A stretch of 64,000 nucleotides of DNA from Neocallimastix lanati (nom. inval.) (taxonomy: Eukaryota; Neocallimastigomycota; Neocallimastigomycetes; Neocallimastigales; Neocallimastigaceae): NCBI GenBank assembly GCA_016946835.1, contig JACVTC010000015.1, positions 1,333,501 through 1,397,500 of the forward strand. Reading direction: 5' to 3'. Under the pieces are notes generated by a model. It worked only from the letters and a program-made list of their open reading frames with translations, ran no database searches and had not been told where the DNA came from. Positions 43,560 through 59,114 of the stretch are shown here, piece by piece. Made by a program: the position numbers and the translations under genes. Numbering within the stretch: position 1 is the first letter of the stretch; every line of letters begins with the position of its first letter.

Positions 43560-43845
43560 TTAATTTTAATTTTAATTTTTTTTTATTAAATATTTATTTA
43601 TTATTTATTAAATATTATTATTTATTATTTATTATTTATTATTTATTATTTATTATTTATTATTTATTATTTATTATTTATTATTTATTATTTATTATTT
43701 ATTATTTATTATTTATTATTTATTATTATTATTATTTATTATTTATTATTTATTATTTATTAATTATTATTTATTATTCAATTATTCAATTATTCAATTA
43801 TTTATTATTTATTATTTATTATTTATTATTTATTATTATAAGAAA
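43560..43845 (+). repeat. TTTATTA heptamer array
   Basis: Heptamers TTATTTA on the plus strand with embedded TTATTCAATTATTCAATTAT near 43775, the same marker found in the arrays at 51204 and 63350. Confidence 0.8.
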
Positions 43846-43969
43846 TAAAACTTTTAAAAAAAAAAAAGGTCCATTTTAGATAGGGAAAAGAAATACACTA
43901 TATATATAAATTTAAATAAATTTTAAAAAAATTCTTTTCATATTTTTTTATTTTTATTTTTATTATTAT

Positions 43970-44232
<263 letters not shown>

Positions 44233-44289
44233 TATAACAAAAATAAATGCTAAGTCTTTTTTTATCTATAAAAAATTAAACCTTTCAAA

Positions 44290-44580
44290 AAATTGGTAAA
44301 CATATATTAAAGTCAATCTAAATAGTATTGATATTCATTTTATTAGTCTACTCTATAAATACTTTTAACTATTTCAATATTATTATACATAATAGTCCGT
44401 TAAAGTGGATAATCTTTCTTATTATCTTTTTAATTCAAATTCAAAAATAAAGTTATTTTTATTGACATAGTCTATTAATATTTTAACTATCTCAATATTA
44501 TCATTCAATATAGCTAATAAAAAGGGGATAATAACATCTATAATATCACCCTTTCAAGAGTAAAAGGTTTCCAATCCTAT
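44290..44580 (-). pseudogene. Ankyrin-repeat gene relic
   Basis: Minus strand reads, with stops, GDIIDVIIPFLLAILNDNIE then IVKILIDYVNKNNFILNLN, stop, KDNKKDYPL, stop, and MYNNIEIVKSIYRVD. The repeated NNIEIVK core followed by LIDY and a loop before DYPL is the ankyrin pattern of this genome. About two repeats remain; no start or terminus found. Confidence 0.6.
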
Positions 44581-44861
44581 AAATGATAATATATAAAACT
44601 ATATATTATAAAAAGAATGTTTTTTTTTTTTTTTTAGATACCTCTAACATTAATGATTTAATAATATTAAATCCTTAGTTTTAGGGGGAGGGATTATTAG
44701 ATTATAAATATATTTTAAGAAAATTATTTTAGTAATATTTTAAATTGAATGAAATAATTTTAATATAATGTAAAAAATTTTACTTTTATTCCATATAAAA
44801 ATTAAAAGGTTAATTTAGAATAGAAATAAAATTATAATAGTTTTAATAATATCAAATTAAT

Positions 44862-45030
44862 ATTATAAAATAGGATAGTTCCTATTTACACATATTCATC
44901 AACACCAGTAAACCAAATTTATTCATTATGGAATAACTAGGTTTAAGGAAGGAATAGGTTAGAATAAGTGAAATCTATGGAAATAGGTGTAAAAACGTGT
45001 GTTGAAATCTATTTTCATTGAATTATACAC
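44862..45030 (-). repeat. Dispersed repeat, copy 2 (about 170 bp)
   Basis: Reverse-complement partner of 14928-15115. Shared blocks include AGGTTTAAGGAAGGAATAGG and AAAATAGGATAGTTC. Small indels separate the copies. Confidence 0.8.
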
Positions 45031-45175
45031 GTTCCAGATTGTTAATAAACAGTATAGGTTTTTAGCATATATATACCATAAAACCCTATTGTTTATATAT
45101 ATATAATTTCTGGAACGTTTATTAATAAATATAAAAAATGGTGTATAGTTTTGTATAAATATATGCTAAAAACCA
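45029..45175. repeat. Nested inverted repeats
   Basis: ACGTTCCAGA at 45029-45038 pairs with TCTGGAACGT at 45109-45118. GGTTTTTAGCATATA near 45058 pairs with TATATGCTAAAAACC near 45160-45174. The two stems interlace, so they cannot both form at once. Confidence 0.65.
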
Positions 45176-45309
45176 TATGATTTAAATATAAAAATAAAAT
45201 AAAAATAAAAATAAAATAATATAATTAATTATAAGGTCACGTGATTTAAATATATAGTGATTTTAGTAAATATTTGATATAAAATGCGTATGGTTTTAAA
45301 TATTCAAAA

Positions 45310-45470
45310 AACAGAAAATATTGAATGAAACCAACGAACGGTTAAATGAGACGAAGCGAAAGAAAGGGAGTGAGACTCGAGCACAAAGCTTGCAACCGCG
45401 TGGAGTTCGAGATCACCCGAGAGTGAGGGTAGTCGAATTCAGTGAATGAAGTTGAATGAAAAATATTGAG
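45310..45470. other. GC-enriched island of unknown nature
   Basis: About 150 bp far richer in G+C than anything nearby, containing GAGACGAAGCGAAAGAAAGG, CTCGAGCACAAAGCTTGCAA and GGAGTTCGAGATCACCC. The last resembles a tRNA B box (GGTTCGANTCC), which could indicate a tRNA-derived SINE, but no convincing box A or tRNA fold was found. Frames across it are short and unlike any family I know. Confidence 0.45.
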
Positions 45471-45513
45471 GTATAAATATACACTCATACTTAAAATAAA
45501 ATAAAATATAATA

Positions 45514-45553
<40 letters not shown>

Positions 45554-46047
45554 TAATGAAAAAATATATATATATATATTTAAAAATTAAATAATTTTCT
45601 TTCATCTTTTATTTATATATTTTTATTTATATTTTTATTTTGTTAAAAAAAAACACACTTTTATAAAATAAAAAAAATTAAAAATTAAAAAAAAAAAAAA
45701 AAAAAATAAAAATTAATTAAAATTAATAATAAAAAATTAATGATAAAATTTTATAATAAAAATTTATAATAAAAACTTATAATAAAAATTAATGATAAAA
45801 ATTAATAATAATAATTAATAATGAATTTATAATGATTTTTTTTTTTTTTATGCACAATAAAAAAATAATTATTTTATTTAAATTTATTTTTTATTTTTTA
45901 TTTTTTATTTTATAATTATTATTATTACTATCTTTTTTTTTTTTTTTTTTTTTAATAAATATATAAATTTTTTATTTATATATTTATTTATTTATCCTAT
46001 TTTTATTATTATTTTTATTATTATTATTTTTTTTTTCATTTACTCCT
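45471..46047. other. AT-rich 3' flank of the four-TM gene
   Basis: Poly(A) near 45518-45551 and AATTAATAAT repeats. No gene. Confidence 0.5.
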
Positions 46048-47100
46048 TTACTTCTTTTCTTCTTCCTTCTTACCAATAATTGGAATTTCAGGAATCTTAT
46101 TATAAACAGTATCTGTAGCTACTGGGTATGGATTAGATTCACTGAAAGTGTATTGAGAGTTAAGTTTGTGCTTATTGTCAGGTCTATTATCGTTTGTATT
46201 GTTATTTACAGGATTATATGCTGGGGATTGAACTGGATCGATTGGTTGAGGAATATTATTTACAGGATTAAAAACTGGGGATTGAACTAGTGGTTGAGGA
46301 ACATAAGAAGTAGCAACTTCAACTGGTTGAGTTGGATTATATTGGAATTGATTTCCGTTACCATCAATGTAAGTTTCATTATTGACAACATTGTCAGAAA
46401 CAACAATCTTACTTTTATCTATGGTTGGTTTAACTGTTGGTTGGTGTTCAACTATTTCATTACCACCATAATATAATGGAGTAGCAAGACCTTCAGAGAT
46501 TAACTGTGGATTTTTTGAATTATTTTTCTTGATGGTACTCTTCTTTGAATTAATTTTTCCTAATTCAGCATCATCACCTTCTACCTTAATATCAGTGATA
46601 CCAGTATCCACATACTTCTTTCTCTTGTACATGATTAAGAGAAGAACTAAGATGAAATCAATAAGAATACCAAAGATATCTAAGTAATAGTTTCTTAATG
46701 GAGGAACAAATTCAATTAAGTATCTAATAGAGTAAATAAGGAAGAGGAATACAAGACCTGTAGCATGAGCACAGCAAATAATGACATGAAGCCACTTGGC
46801 TGCCTTATTACTATCTAATGAAGTGAAACCAATCATAGTAATATTAAGAAGAGCCACGATACATAAGTAAATAACTGTGTAAACAGCCATTTGATAGATA
46901 GTACTTTCGTTAGACTTTGCATTTGGCATATAACCGAAGGTAAGACCATCCTTTTCACTATCTTGTAGGAATACCCCTACTTTTACTTTGTCAGTTTCAA
47001 GATTATCCCATGCTGGTAAACATAATAATAATAAAGTAATTATTCCAGCAACAGCATAGAAAGTGTAAATGAAAAACTTTAAAACAGCCTTCTTACCCAT
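46048..47100 (-). CDS. Four-transmembrane protein with Pro/Asn-rich cytosolic tail
   Basis: ATG at 47098-47100; 350 aa, one exon, and better GC than the flanks. Four predicted membrane helices: about 9-31 (IYTFYAVAGIITLLLLCLPA), 68-92, 103-129 and 138-160, with an extracellular-type loop of about 35 residues after TM1. A Lys-rich stretch (KRKKY) then leads into a 190-residue tail rich in Pro, Asn and Gln. The tail has two copies of a unit built on PQP...PVQSPx(Y/F)NPVNN. The layout resembles claudin/SUR7/MARVEL-like tetraspan proteins, but no family signature (for example W-GLW-C-C) is visible. I cannot assign a function; probably a plasma or endomembrane protein with the tail in the cytosol. 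Confidence 0.85.
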   Translation of the reverse strand: MGKKAVLKFFIYTFYAVAGIITLLLLCLPAWDNLETDKVKVGVFLQDSEKDGLTFGYMPNAKSNESTIYQMAVYTVIYLCIVALLNITMIGFTSLDSNKAAKWLHVIICCAHATGLVFLFLIYSIRYLIEFVPPLRNYYLDIFGILIDFILVLLLIMYKRKKYVDTGITDIKVEGDDAELGKINSKKSTIKKNNSKNPQLISEGLATPLYYGGNEIVEHQPTVKPTIDKSKIVVSDNVVNNETYIDGNGNQFQYNPTQPVEVATSYVPQPLVQSPVFNPVNNIPQPIDPVQSPAYNPVNNNTNDNRPDNKHKLNSQYTFSESNPYPVATDTVYNKIPEIPIIGKKEEEKK

Positions 47101-47461
47101 TATTAAATTTTAACCGATATATTTATATTTAATTTAATTTTATTTAATTTAACTTACTAATATATTTAAAAATTTTGACTTATTTAAATGTCTTTTATTT
47201 TGAATTTTTTTTTTTTGTTAATGAATATTCGTTTGTTTGTACGTTTGTTTTTACTAATAATATATACTTATTAAAATTTTTAATATAATTTTATTTTTGA
47301 TTTACTTTTTTTATTTTTGATTTCTTTATTAAATAAAAGGATTTAAATTAAAGCAAAATAAATATATATATATATAATAAAATAAAATTATTAGAAATTA
47401 ATTTATTGTATATCATTTAAACAAATAATTTTAAAAATACCAATAAACATTTATCTATTTC

Positions 47462-47497
<36 letters not shown>

Positions 47498-48002
47498 ATA
47501 AATGTAAAACTTTAAATATACATTTATGTATATGTAATAATAATACTGAATCTCTTACCTTTGTTTATAAAAAAAAAAAAAAAAAAAACCAATATATATA
47601 TATATAAATTAAATTAAATAAATAATATTATCTACAGTTTAATATTTATATAAATAAAAGTTTATAATATATATATAAAACTAAAACTAACGAATGATTC
47701 GATGAAAAATTAGTTTTTAATTTTATATTATATTATAAACTATATTGAAATTATTGTAATAATATTGTTTATTTCTTTTTTTTTTTTTTATTTTGTATTT
47801 ATTTTTGCTTTTTTTCTTTTTTTTTTTTTTTTTTTTTTTTTTTTGAATTATTATTGTTATATTGAAAGATTAGCGTTTAATCTTTTTTTATTATCGTTTT
47901 ATTTTCCTTTTTATATAAATTTCAAAGAAGAAAAATAAAATATTCAAAAAAAAAATATTTAAAAAAAAAAAAAAAATAGAAAGAAATTAAAAAAGCAAGT
48001 TT

Positions 48003-48061
<59 letters not shown>

Positions 48062-48999
48062 TTTTATATATATTTATTTATTTATTTTATATATATTTTT
48101 TATAAATAATAAAATTTTTATTAAATGGATAGATAATATTATATTTGATAAATTATATAATAAATATTAAGTAAATATATATATTGATAATAAATAAATA
48201 TATTTATCTTATCACTAATAAATAATTATTTAATGAATAAATAAATAAATAAATTTTATATCTATTATAAAAATAATAAATTGAATATGAATATATAACA
48301 TTAAATGTTAAATATATTGAATATTAATAATACCATATATTTAAATATATTTATCAATATGCAAATATAATATTATTTTTTAAATAGTAAATGAATAGTT
48401 AATAAATATTAAGTTAATGGATGTATAAAAAATAATAGATTAAATAAAATACTAATAAAAAATAAATAAATATAAAATTAAATATTAAAATATATATATA
48501 ATATATAATATAATATTGAAAAATATAAAAATATATATTATTATAAATATAATAAATATAAATCAATATAATATATATAAAATGTGTATATTATTAAACT
48601 TTATTTATTATTATTTATATTAATTATTAATTAAAATGTTTTGTTAAAAAAAATAAATCATTTTTTAACTCTTTTATATAAAGCTATTCGAATGTAATAT
48701 ATTATTAAATATATTATTATATTAATTATTAGCCAATAAATTTATCCGATGTCTCTTTGAAACTTCCAAATATGGATATGATAAAGTTTAAAAATTTTAA
48801 TTTTTTAATTTTAAAAAATTTTATTATATAAAATGTATTTGTATCAACCAATAATATTTTTAGAATATTTCAATGTAGTTATAAAAATGTAATAAAAATC
48901 AAATTAAATAAAATAAAAAAGACACAATAATTAATAAATACTAAATAATATAGAATAATAATTAATAAATATTAAATAATAATGGAATAATAAATAATA

Positions 49000-49245
49000 A
49001 TTAAATAATAAAATAATAATAAAGTATAAATAATAAATAATAAATAATAAAAAGAGTATTTATTAATAAATAATAAATAATAAAAAGAGTATTTATTAAT
49101 AAATAATGAATAATAAATAATAAAAAGAGTATTTATTAATAAATAATAAATATTAAATAATAAATATTAAATAATAAATATTAAATAATAAATATTAAAT
49201 AATACATAATTGAATAATAAATAATTGAATAATAATTAATATTAA
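49000..49245 (-). repeat. TTTATTA heptamer array with GAGTATTTATTAATAAATAA units
   Basis: The block AAAAAGAGTATTTATTAATA occurs three times (about 49049, 49083, 49120), embedded in AATAAAT units. The same block occurs inverted twice near 63800-63855 and as a variant near 18970. Confidence 0.8.
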
Positions 49246-50285
49246 TTGTAACAATAATCAAAATATATTAAATAGTTAATATATATTGATTAATAATAAA
49301 ATATACAAAATAAATAATAAAGATTAAATCGTAATTAATAATATTATAATTCTAATTATTATTTTATTTTATTTTATTTTATTTTATTTTATTTTATTTT
49401 ATTATTTTTTAATTTCTTTTTTTATTAAACTTTTTATTTCTTCTTTTGATTCAAAAAAGTGGCAATGAATATTTTCAATATATTTATTTATTTATTTATT
49501 TATTTACTTTGTAAATAAAATATAAATGAATAAATAATAATAATTTAAATAAATGATTTAGAGTTGATTAATAATTATTTAACAGATAAAACAAAACTAA
49601 TAAATAATCATTATAAAACAAATAATTATGATGTATTATAAATAAATAAATTATAAAAAATTAAATAGATATAAATAAATAATAAATAAATATAATAAAA
49701 TATAAGTAAATAAATTAATATAAAATTAAATAAATTAAATATAAAAATAAATAAATAAATAATAAATAAATATAAGTAAATATAAGTAAATATATTAATA
49801 TAAAATTAAATAAATTAAATATAAAAATAAATAAATTAATTAATAAATAAATAATGAATTTATTCATTAATTAATTAATAATATGAAATGAAACCTTTTC
49901 TCTTTCTTTCTTTTTCTTTACTTTTTTTTTTCTAATGAATAACTACTACTATTATTATTAATGCAATTATGGTATATTCAATAATAAATATTAAAATTAG
50001 TAATGGGTACATTTATTAATATTATAATGGATATATTTTTTTTGAGATATTTTGAGAGAGAAATATCGAAATTAACTTTAATATTTTATAATAATATCCA
50101 AAGAAATTAAGTTTAAATATAAAAATTATTATTATTATCTATTAATTAGAACTAATCTTTAAATAATAATTAATAATCATTAATCATAACAATAAATTTT
50201 ATTTGAAAAAATATAATTTTTATTTTTTTATTTCTTTTTTATTTAAACTTATTAAAGTTTAAATCCATCGATCTCTTTCTCTTTC

Positions 50286-50350
50286 TTTATGGATATCTAT
50301 TATTTACATTTATATTTTAAATATAAATGTAAATAATAGATATCCATAAA
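50286..50350. repeat. Perfect 65-bp palindrome
   Basis: Arms of 32 bp (TTTATGGATATCTATTATTT and onward) are exact reverse complements around a single T. Confidence 0.9.
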
Positions 50351-51203
50351 GTTTAAACAAAACAAAAAAAAAAAAAGATTCACCTTAGAAGACAGTTTAA
50401 TTATTAAAACTAATCCTTAAGATGCTTAAATGGATTTTTTTTTTATTTAATTAAATCTATTGAAATAATTAAAATATTTAACTTTTTTTTACATAGAGGA
50501 AAGGAATTAACTTTGCTTTTTAATAATTTATTATTAATTGATTATTATTATATGAATAAAAAGAAAAAAAATAAAAATAAAAAAATTATATAAAAAATTC
50601 CTTATTATTAATAATAAAATATTATGTGTATTAATATAATTTTATTAATATTAATAATAATATTATTATTGTTGCTCTTATTAATATTAATAATATTATT
50701 GTTATTACTCTTCTTAAGAATATTAAATATAGAAAAATAAAAAAATTTTTTTTGTATAAAATTAAAAAGTGGATCATAATTTAAAAAAACATTTATAATA
50801 GCATTTTTTTTTAGACTAGAAACATATTTTATTAATATTTCTATCTTAAATAAAAAAAAAAAAAATAATGTAATAATGGTTTTTACACCTTCATTATTAT
50901 CTATTCTATTATATAATATTATTTATATTTTAATACTTCATGGATTAATAATATTTAAATGCGCTATAGATTAATAACTCAAGCATTTTTCTTTTTTATT
51001 TTAATATATAATATTATTAATTCATATTATTAATTCATTTATTTTTTATTTTTTCATTTTATTCTATTTCATTTTTAAATATTAGTTTTGTATATTCAAA
51101 TAAAAGAAAAAATAAAAATATTTTGATAATACGAAGTTTATACCATAGATGAATTTAAAATATTATTCAATTATTTAATTATTAATTAATAAATACTTTT
51201 TTT

Positions 51204-51775
51204 TTGTTATTTATTTATTTATTATTTATTTATTATTCAATTATTTATTGCTCAATTATTTATTATTTATTATTTATTATTATTTATTATTATTTATTAT
51301 TTATTATTATTTATTATTTATTATTTATTATTTATTATTATTTATTATTTATTATTATTTATTATTTATTATTATTTATTATTTATTATTTATTATTTGT
51401 TATTATTTATTATTTTTTATTATTTATTTATTATTTATTTATTATTTATTATTATTTATTATTTATTATTTATTATTTGTTATTATTTATTATTTTTTAT
51501 TATTTATTTATTATTTATTTATTATTTATTATTTATTTATTTATTATTATTTATTATTTATTATTTATTATTATTTATTATTTATTTATTTATTATTATT
51601 TATTATTTATTATTTATTTAATTATTATTTATTATTTATTATTTATTTATTTATTATTATTTATTATTTATTATTTATTATTATTTATTATTTATTTATT
51701 TATTATTATTTATTATTATTTATTTAATTATTATTTATTATTAATTATTTATTATTTATAATTTATTATTTAATT
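51204..51775 (+). repeat. TTTATTA heptamer/decamer array, largest in the window
   Basis: About 570 bp of TTATTTATTA-type units begin with TTATTCAATTATTTATTGCTCAATT and contain higher-order repeats of about 90 bp with TTATTTGTTATTATTTATTA. Long open frames (Leu/Ile/Tyr/Phe only) across it are not genes. Confidence 0.85.
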
Positions 51776-51975
51776 ATATATTATTCAATTATGTATTTAT
51801 TATTTACTATATTAAAGAAATTTTATTTTATTTTATTTTATTTTTTTTTTATTAAATACTTATTTTTATTTTTAAGTTTTTTAATTTTTAAAAATTGAAA
51901 ATTCGATTTTTAAAATTTAAAAATTTATAGATTTTTAAATTTTATTTAATTACATAGATATAATATATAAACAAA

Positions 51976-55075
<3,100 letters not shown>

Positions 55076-55229
55076 TCTTAATTTAATTTATTTAATTTAA
55101 TTTAATTTATTTAATTTTTTATTTATTTATTATTACTATTAATATTTTTTTATTAGAAATACCTATCTTATGTTTTATAAAGAAAAAAAAAAAAAATCAT
55201 TTCTATCTTATTAAAATAATAATAATAAT

Positions 55230-55264
<35 letters not shown>

Positions 55265-56205
55265 CAAATGAAAATATTTTTAATTTTTAAATGATAAAAT
55301 TTATCATAAAATATACCATGATTAAAACTTTTTATTTTTTTCTTCATATATAATTAAATATAAAATAAAATAAAATAAAATAAAATAAATAATAAATAAA
55401 ATAAATAATAAATAAAGTTTTATTAAATAATATGATTATAAAATATTATATAATTAGGAAAAAAAATTTTTTTTTTTTAAATTTTTTAATTTTTACTTTA
55501 TTTAAATTTTAAGTTTTGAAAAGCATATTTATATATCTATCCTCCATCATTTATATAACAGTATATCCAATTAGAAATTAACCAATTTAATGACATTATA
55601 GATAAAACCTCACAGATTTATTTTAAGTTATCTTAGATAGGCTCATTCAGAATGTAATAATGCTATATATATTAATATTAACAGATTCTTATGTCATCAA
55701 TTATTATAAAAAATGTTATTGATCGTAAATGAGTTATAGAAATATTCGCAAAGTATTGATCTAAACTTTTTAAATAAATATATATTTGTTAATCTCTTTA
55801 TATTTCTTTATAAGTTATAATTTTTTTATACTTCGAATATCAAAGTTTATTGAATTTTCAAATATTAATGAAAATTAAATTTTTTTTTTTTTTTAAAAAT
55901 ATTTATAAATTAATAAAATGTTTTCTTTTGCTTTATCCTTTTCTATTAAAATTTATAATTTTTAAAAATTATCAAATTAAATAAATAAAATATATATATA
56001 TATATAAAATATTTAAATACTTTATATTATAATTTTTATAATTAATTATCGTTATAAATAATAAATAATATGTCATTTTTTTAAAAAAAAATTTTTTTAT
56101 TTTATAGTTTTAAATTTTATGTGTATAAATTTGTATATATATAATACGTAAATAGAATAATTATATTTTTTTTTTTTTTTTTTTAAAAAATCAATTATAT
56201 ATATA
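55076..56205. other. AT-rich spacer
   Basis: Poly(T) near 55233-55264, AATAAATA arrays near 55367-55410. More complex sequence at 55500-55800 without recognisable gene. Confidence 0.5.
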
Positions 56206-56207
56206 TA

Positions 56208-56886
56208 TTATGTCTTCTTTTAAATCTTTAAATGTCTTTTCAACATATAGAAATATGAATGAATATGGAATACCGACTTTATTTAATTCCTAGAAAGAAT
56301 ATAAAACTTTTGTTTCTTCACTTAGTTCTGGTTTATTTTGTAATTTTTCCTCGTTATTGTTTTCTGTAAATAATGAGTTAAGATTATCCAAATACAGCTT
56401 ATAAAGTCATCGTTTTCGATTTCTAGCTTCTTTATCTTCATTTCAACTTCAAATAATCTGGATGGGCCTGTTTCTGAAAATTTTTCTTTTAATTCATTTA
56501 TCATTAAGTATACACTTGTGAAATTATTTAATAAACTTTTTTTGTATTTTCGTCAACTTCAAGGCTGTTCAGTATTATAATCCTGACTGTACTGTCATAT
56601 TTTAAATATTTTTTTAATTGGCGTTTATATCTTTAATATTCTTTGATATATAATCACGTTATTCTTCAGAATCTAGGAATAATTTTAAGTCTGGATATCA
56701 TATGTGAAAGTTTTCATTTGTAATTTTAAAGTTTTGAATATGAAATTTATTATTTGTATTAGTTTGAATATTTGGAGGTCCTACATCAACAAGAGTATCA
56801 TTCAATGTTGTATTTGATGTATTTATTGTCTTTGATGAAGTTTTTGAAGAACTCTCCGTACTTGTTGAATTTTCTGATTTAGTCAT
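56208..56886 (-). mobile_element. Ty1/copia Gag relic
   Basis: Minus strand from ATG 56884-56886: a Ser/Thr/Asn-rich start (MTKSENSTSTESSSK), VDVGPPNIQTNTNNKFHIQN, FKITNENFHI, a stop where copia Gag has Trp, YPDLKLFLDSEE, stop, RDYISKNIKDINAN, stop. Further down come MINELKEKFSETGPSRLFEV and EMKIKKLEIENDDFI, then SEETKVLYSF and FKDLKEDI. The layout (short head, W..KL...L, then helices ahead of a missing zinc knuckle) is that of copia Gag. Multiple stops and shifts make it dead. Confidence 0.65.
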
Positions 56887-56924
56887 TTTAATGTGAATGC
56901 TAACATTTCTTTATTTTAATATTT

Positions 56925-56959
56925 AATGAATGTTTTATATTTAATATAAAACATTCATT
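56925..56959. repeat. 35-bp perfect palindrome upstream of the Gag relic
   Basis: Two 17-bp arms (AATGAATGTTTTATATT and its complement) around one T. Confidence 0.9.
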
Positions 56960-57250
56960 TATGGTATATAACCAAGTACGTGGTCCCCTCAAAGAACGAG
57001 TTCTAAACATTGAGGAAATTGTATTAAATAATTTTTGAGTGATGCTTGTATTGTTATTATTAACTCTGGTATCACAGAATTTAAGATGGTCTTCCCTCAA
57101 AGAACCTCAAAGAAGGAGATATGTCCCTGAGGGGGAAGTCCCTTTTATTGTTGAGTTTTCAATAGGAACAAACGATTATTCGTGAAGGAGGGCCATGATA
57201 AATAGACCTCCAATAGTGTTAAACACTTTATAATAATATAATTCTTGCTT
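56960..57250. other. Moderately GC-richer sequence next to the Gag relic, possible LTR/leader remnant
   Basis: Contains CCCTCAAAGAACGAG, later CCCTCAAAGAACCTCAAAGA, and GTCCCTGAGGGGGAAGTCCC. Placed 5' of the Gag relic on its strand, it may be leader or LTR, but terminal TG...CA and a primer binding site were not identified. Confidence 0.35.
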
Positions 57251-58870
57251 CTTTTCAAAAAAAAAAAAAAAATAAAAAAATAAAAAAATGATACGAAATA
57301 TTTTCACTTAATGAAATATTAATTTAATATCATTTTGAATTAAATTATTTAATATAAATTAAATTATTAAAAAATTAAATTATTAAAAGTTATTAGACTT
57401 AATAACTACTAACCATATATATTTATCACAACATATGTATGTATATCTAAATAAAAAGTTTGAAATAAATATCATCGTAATAAACCATTAATATTTCATT
57501 ATTTAAAATACAATAAAAATTAAAATGTCTATTAAATAAACATTTTGAATCAATAATTAATATAACAAAGGATATTTATTTTTGTGTTGTAGCACATTGT
57601 GATCTATTAAATTTAACAACAAAGTATCATTGCACATTCTTTATAATATATAAATACAACCTTTGAGTAATCATAGAGCAGATTACTAATATAATGTACA
57701 TATAATTATACCAAATCTTAATGTATAATAAATATAGTATATTATAATAAAAAATTATCCTAATGATAATATATAAAAATATAACGTTTATTCAAGATGG
57801 TACAAATAGTATAGAATAACCTTAATATAATTAAATGTAATAAATAATAATAATAATAGATAAAATATTGACTAAATTAAATCATTTTGTTTAACAAGAT
57901 TTAATTTTATACTTTAATTATTAATAATAAATTTAATATCAATCGAGATAATTATTATTTTTTTACGCTTAAGGGAAGTATTAAATAATATATATTAATA
58001 TATAAGCTATTCAAAACTTAAAAATTTAATAAAATAAAAATTTAAAATTAAAAATTTTCCAACGTCTTTATTATTATTTATTACTAATAAAAAAAAATGA
58101 AATTTTATGTTTAAGAATTATTATTAATGATTATTATAATAAATATTATTACAATTAAAAATTACTATTGATGATTATTAAAGTTAATTAAATGTATAAT
58201 AATAAAAAAAAATAATTCTTTATGTTAATAATATTTATTATAATAATCATCAAGAATAATTATTAATGCTAATTACATTTATTATAATAAAAAAAGTAAT
58301 AAATATTAATATGTATATCACATTATATTCAATATTTTGATATTTTATAATTGATTCATTAACAAATAACTTGAGTATTATTAACTTTGAAAGTTTTTAA
58401 TTTGTACTAATAATTAATTACACTTTATTATTAATATAATATTTTTATTAATTAAAAAATGTATAATAATATATATATATATAGTAAACATTTTCAATTT
58501 AAAGAACTTTTTCATAATAATATCTATATTAATAATATTTTATGGAAATAAAAAAAAAAAAATTAATAATAAAATATTTAAAATATTTATATATATATAA
58601 TAAACATTTTCAATTTGAATAACTTTTAATATTAATATTTATATTAATAATAATATCTTATGGAAATAAAAACAATAAAAAAAAAAGTTTACATAAGACC
58701 TTAGTAAATTATTAATAAGTTTTTAATATCTTTTTAATATCATTTATTATTAATAAATTTTTTGAATATTAATAATATTAATTTAATAATAAATTATAAA
58801 TAGTAAAACATTAATAATTATTAATAATAATATGGAAATTATTAATAATTTAAAATTTCAATACTTAAAA

Positions 58871-58902
<32 letters not shown>

Positions 58903-59078
58903 AATTATATAAACAAATAAATAAGTAAATAAATAAATAAATAAATAAATAGTAATTATAAATTTATTTTTATATTTTATTTTTTATTTTTTTTTGTATT
59001 ACCATTCAAAGAAAATGCATTGGCCAATTAAATTAAATCTTTTTTTTTTTTTTTTTTTTTTTAATAAATAATTTTAAA

Positions 59079-59114
<36 letters not shown>

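Larger units (their letters stand above)
47101..51200. other. 4.1-kb gene-free AT-rich region
   Basis: No gene found. It includes a TTTA array near 48003-48070, TTTATTA-type arrays at 49000-49245, a TTTTA array near 49365-49405, and a perfect palindrome at 50286-50350. Confidence 0.6.

Noticed and set aside
43600-43840. Regular repeats that could suggest a CRISPR array
   Set aside because: Contiguous heptamers with no unique spacers, and the genome is eukaryotic.
51204-51761. Three overlapping open frames of 74-185 codons made of Leu, Ile, Tyr and Phe
   Set aside because: Translation of a TTATTTA array; same composition in all frames, no ordinary codons.
56210-56293. Plus-strand 27-codon ATG frame (MSSFKSLNVFSTYR)
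   Set aside because: Minus strand here reads as the continuing copia Gag relic; plus frame is incidental.
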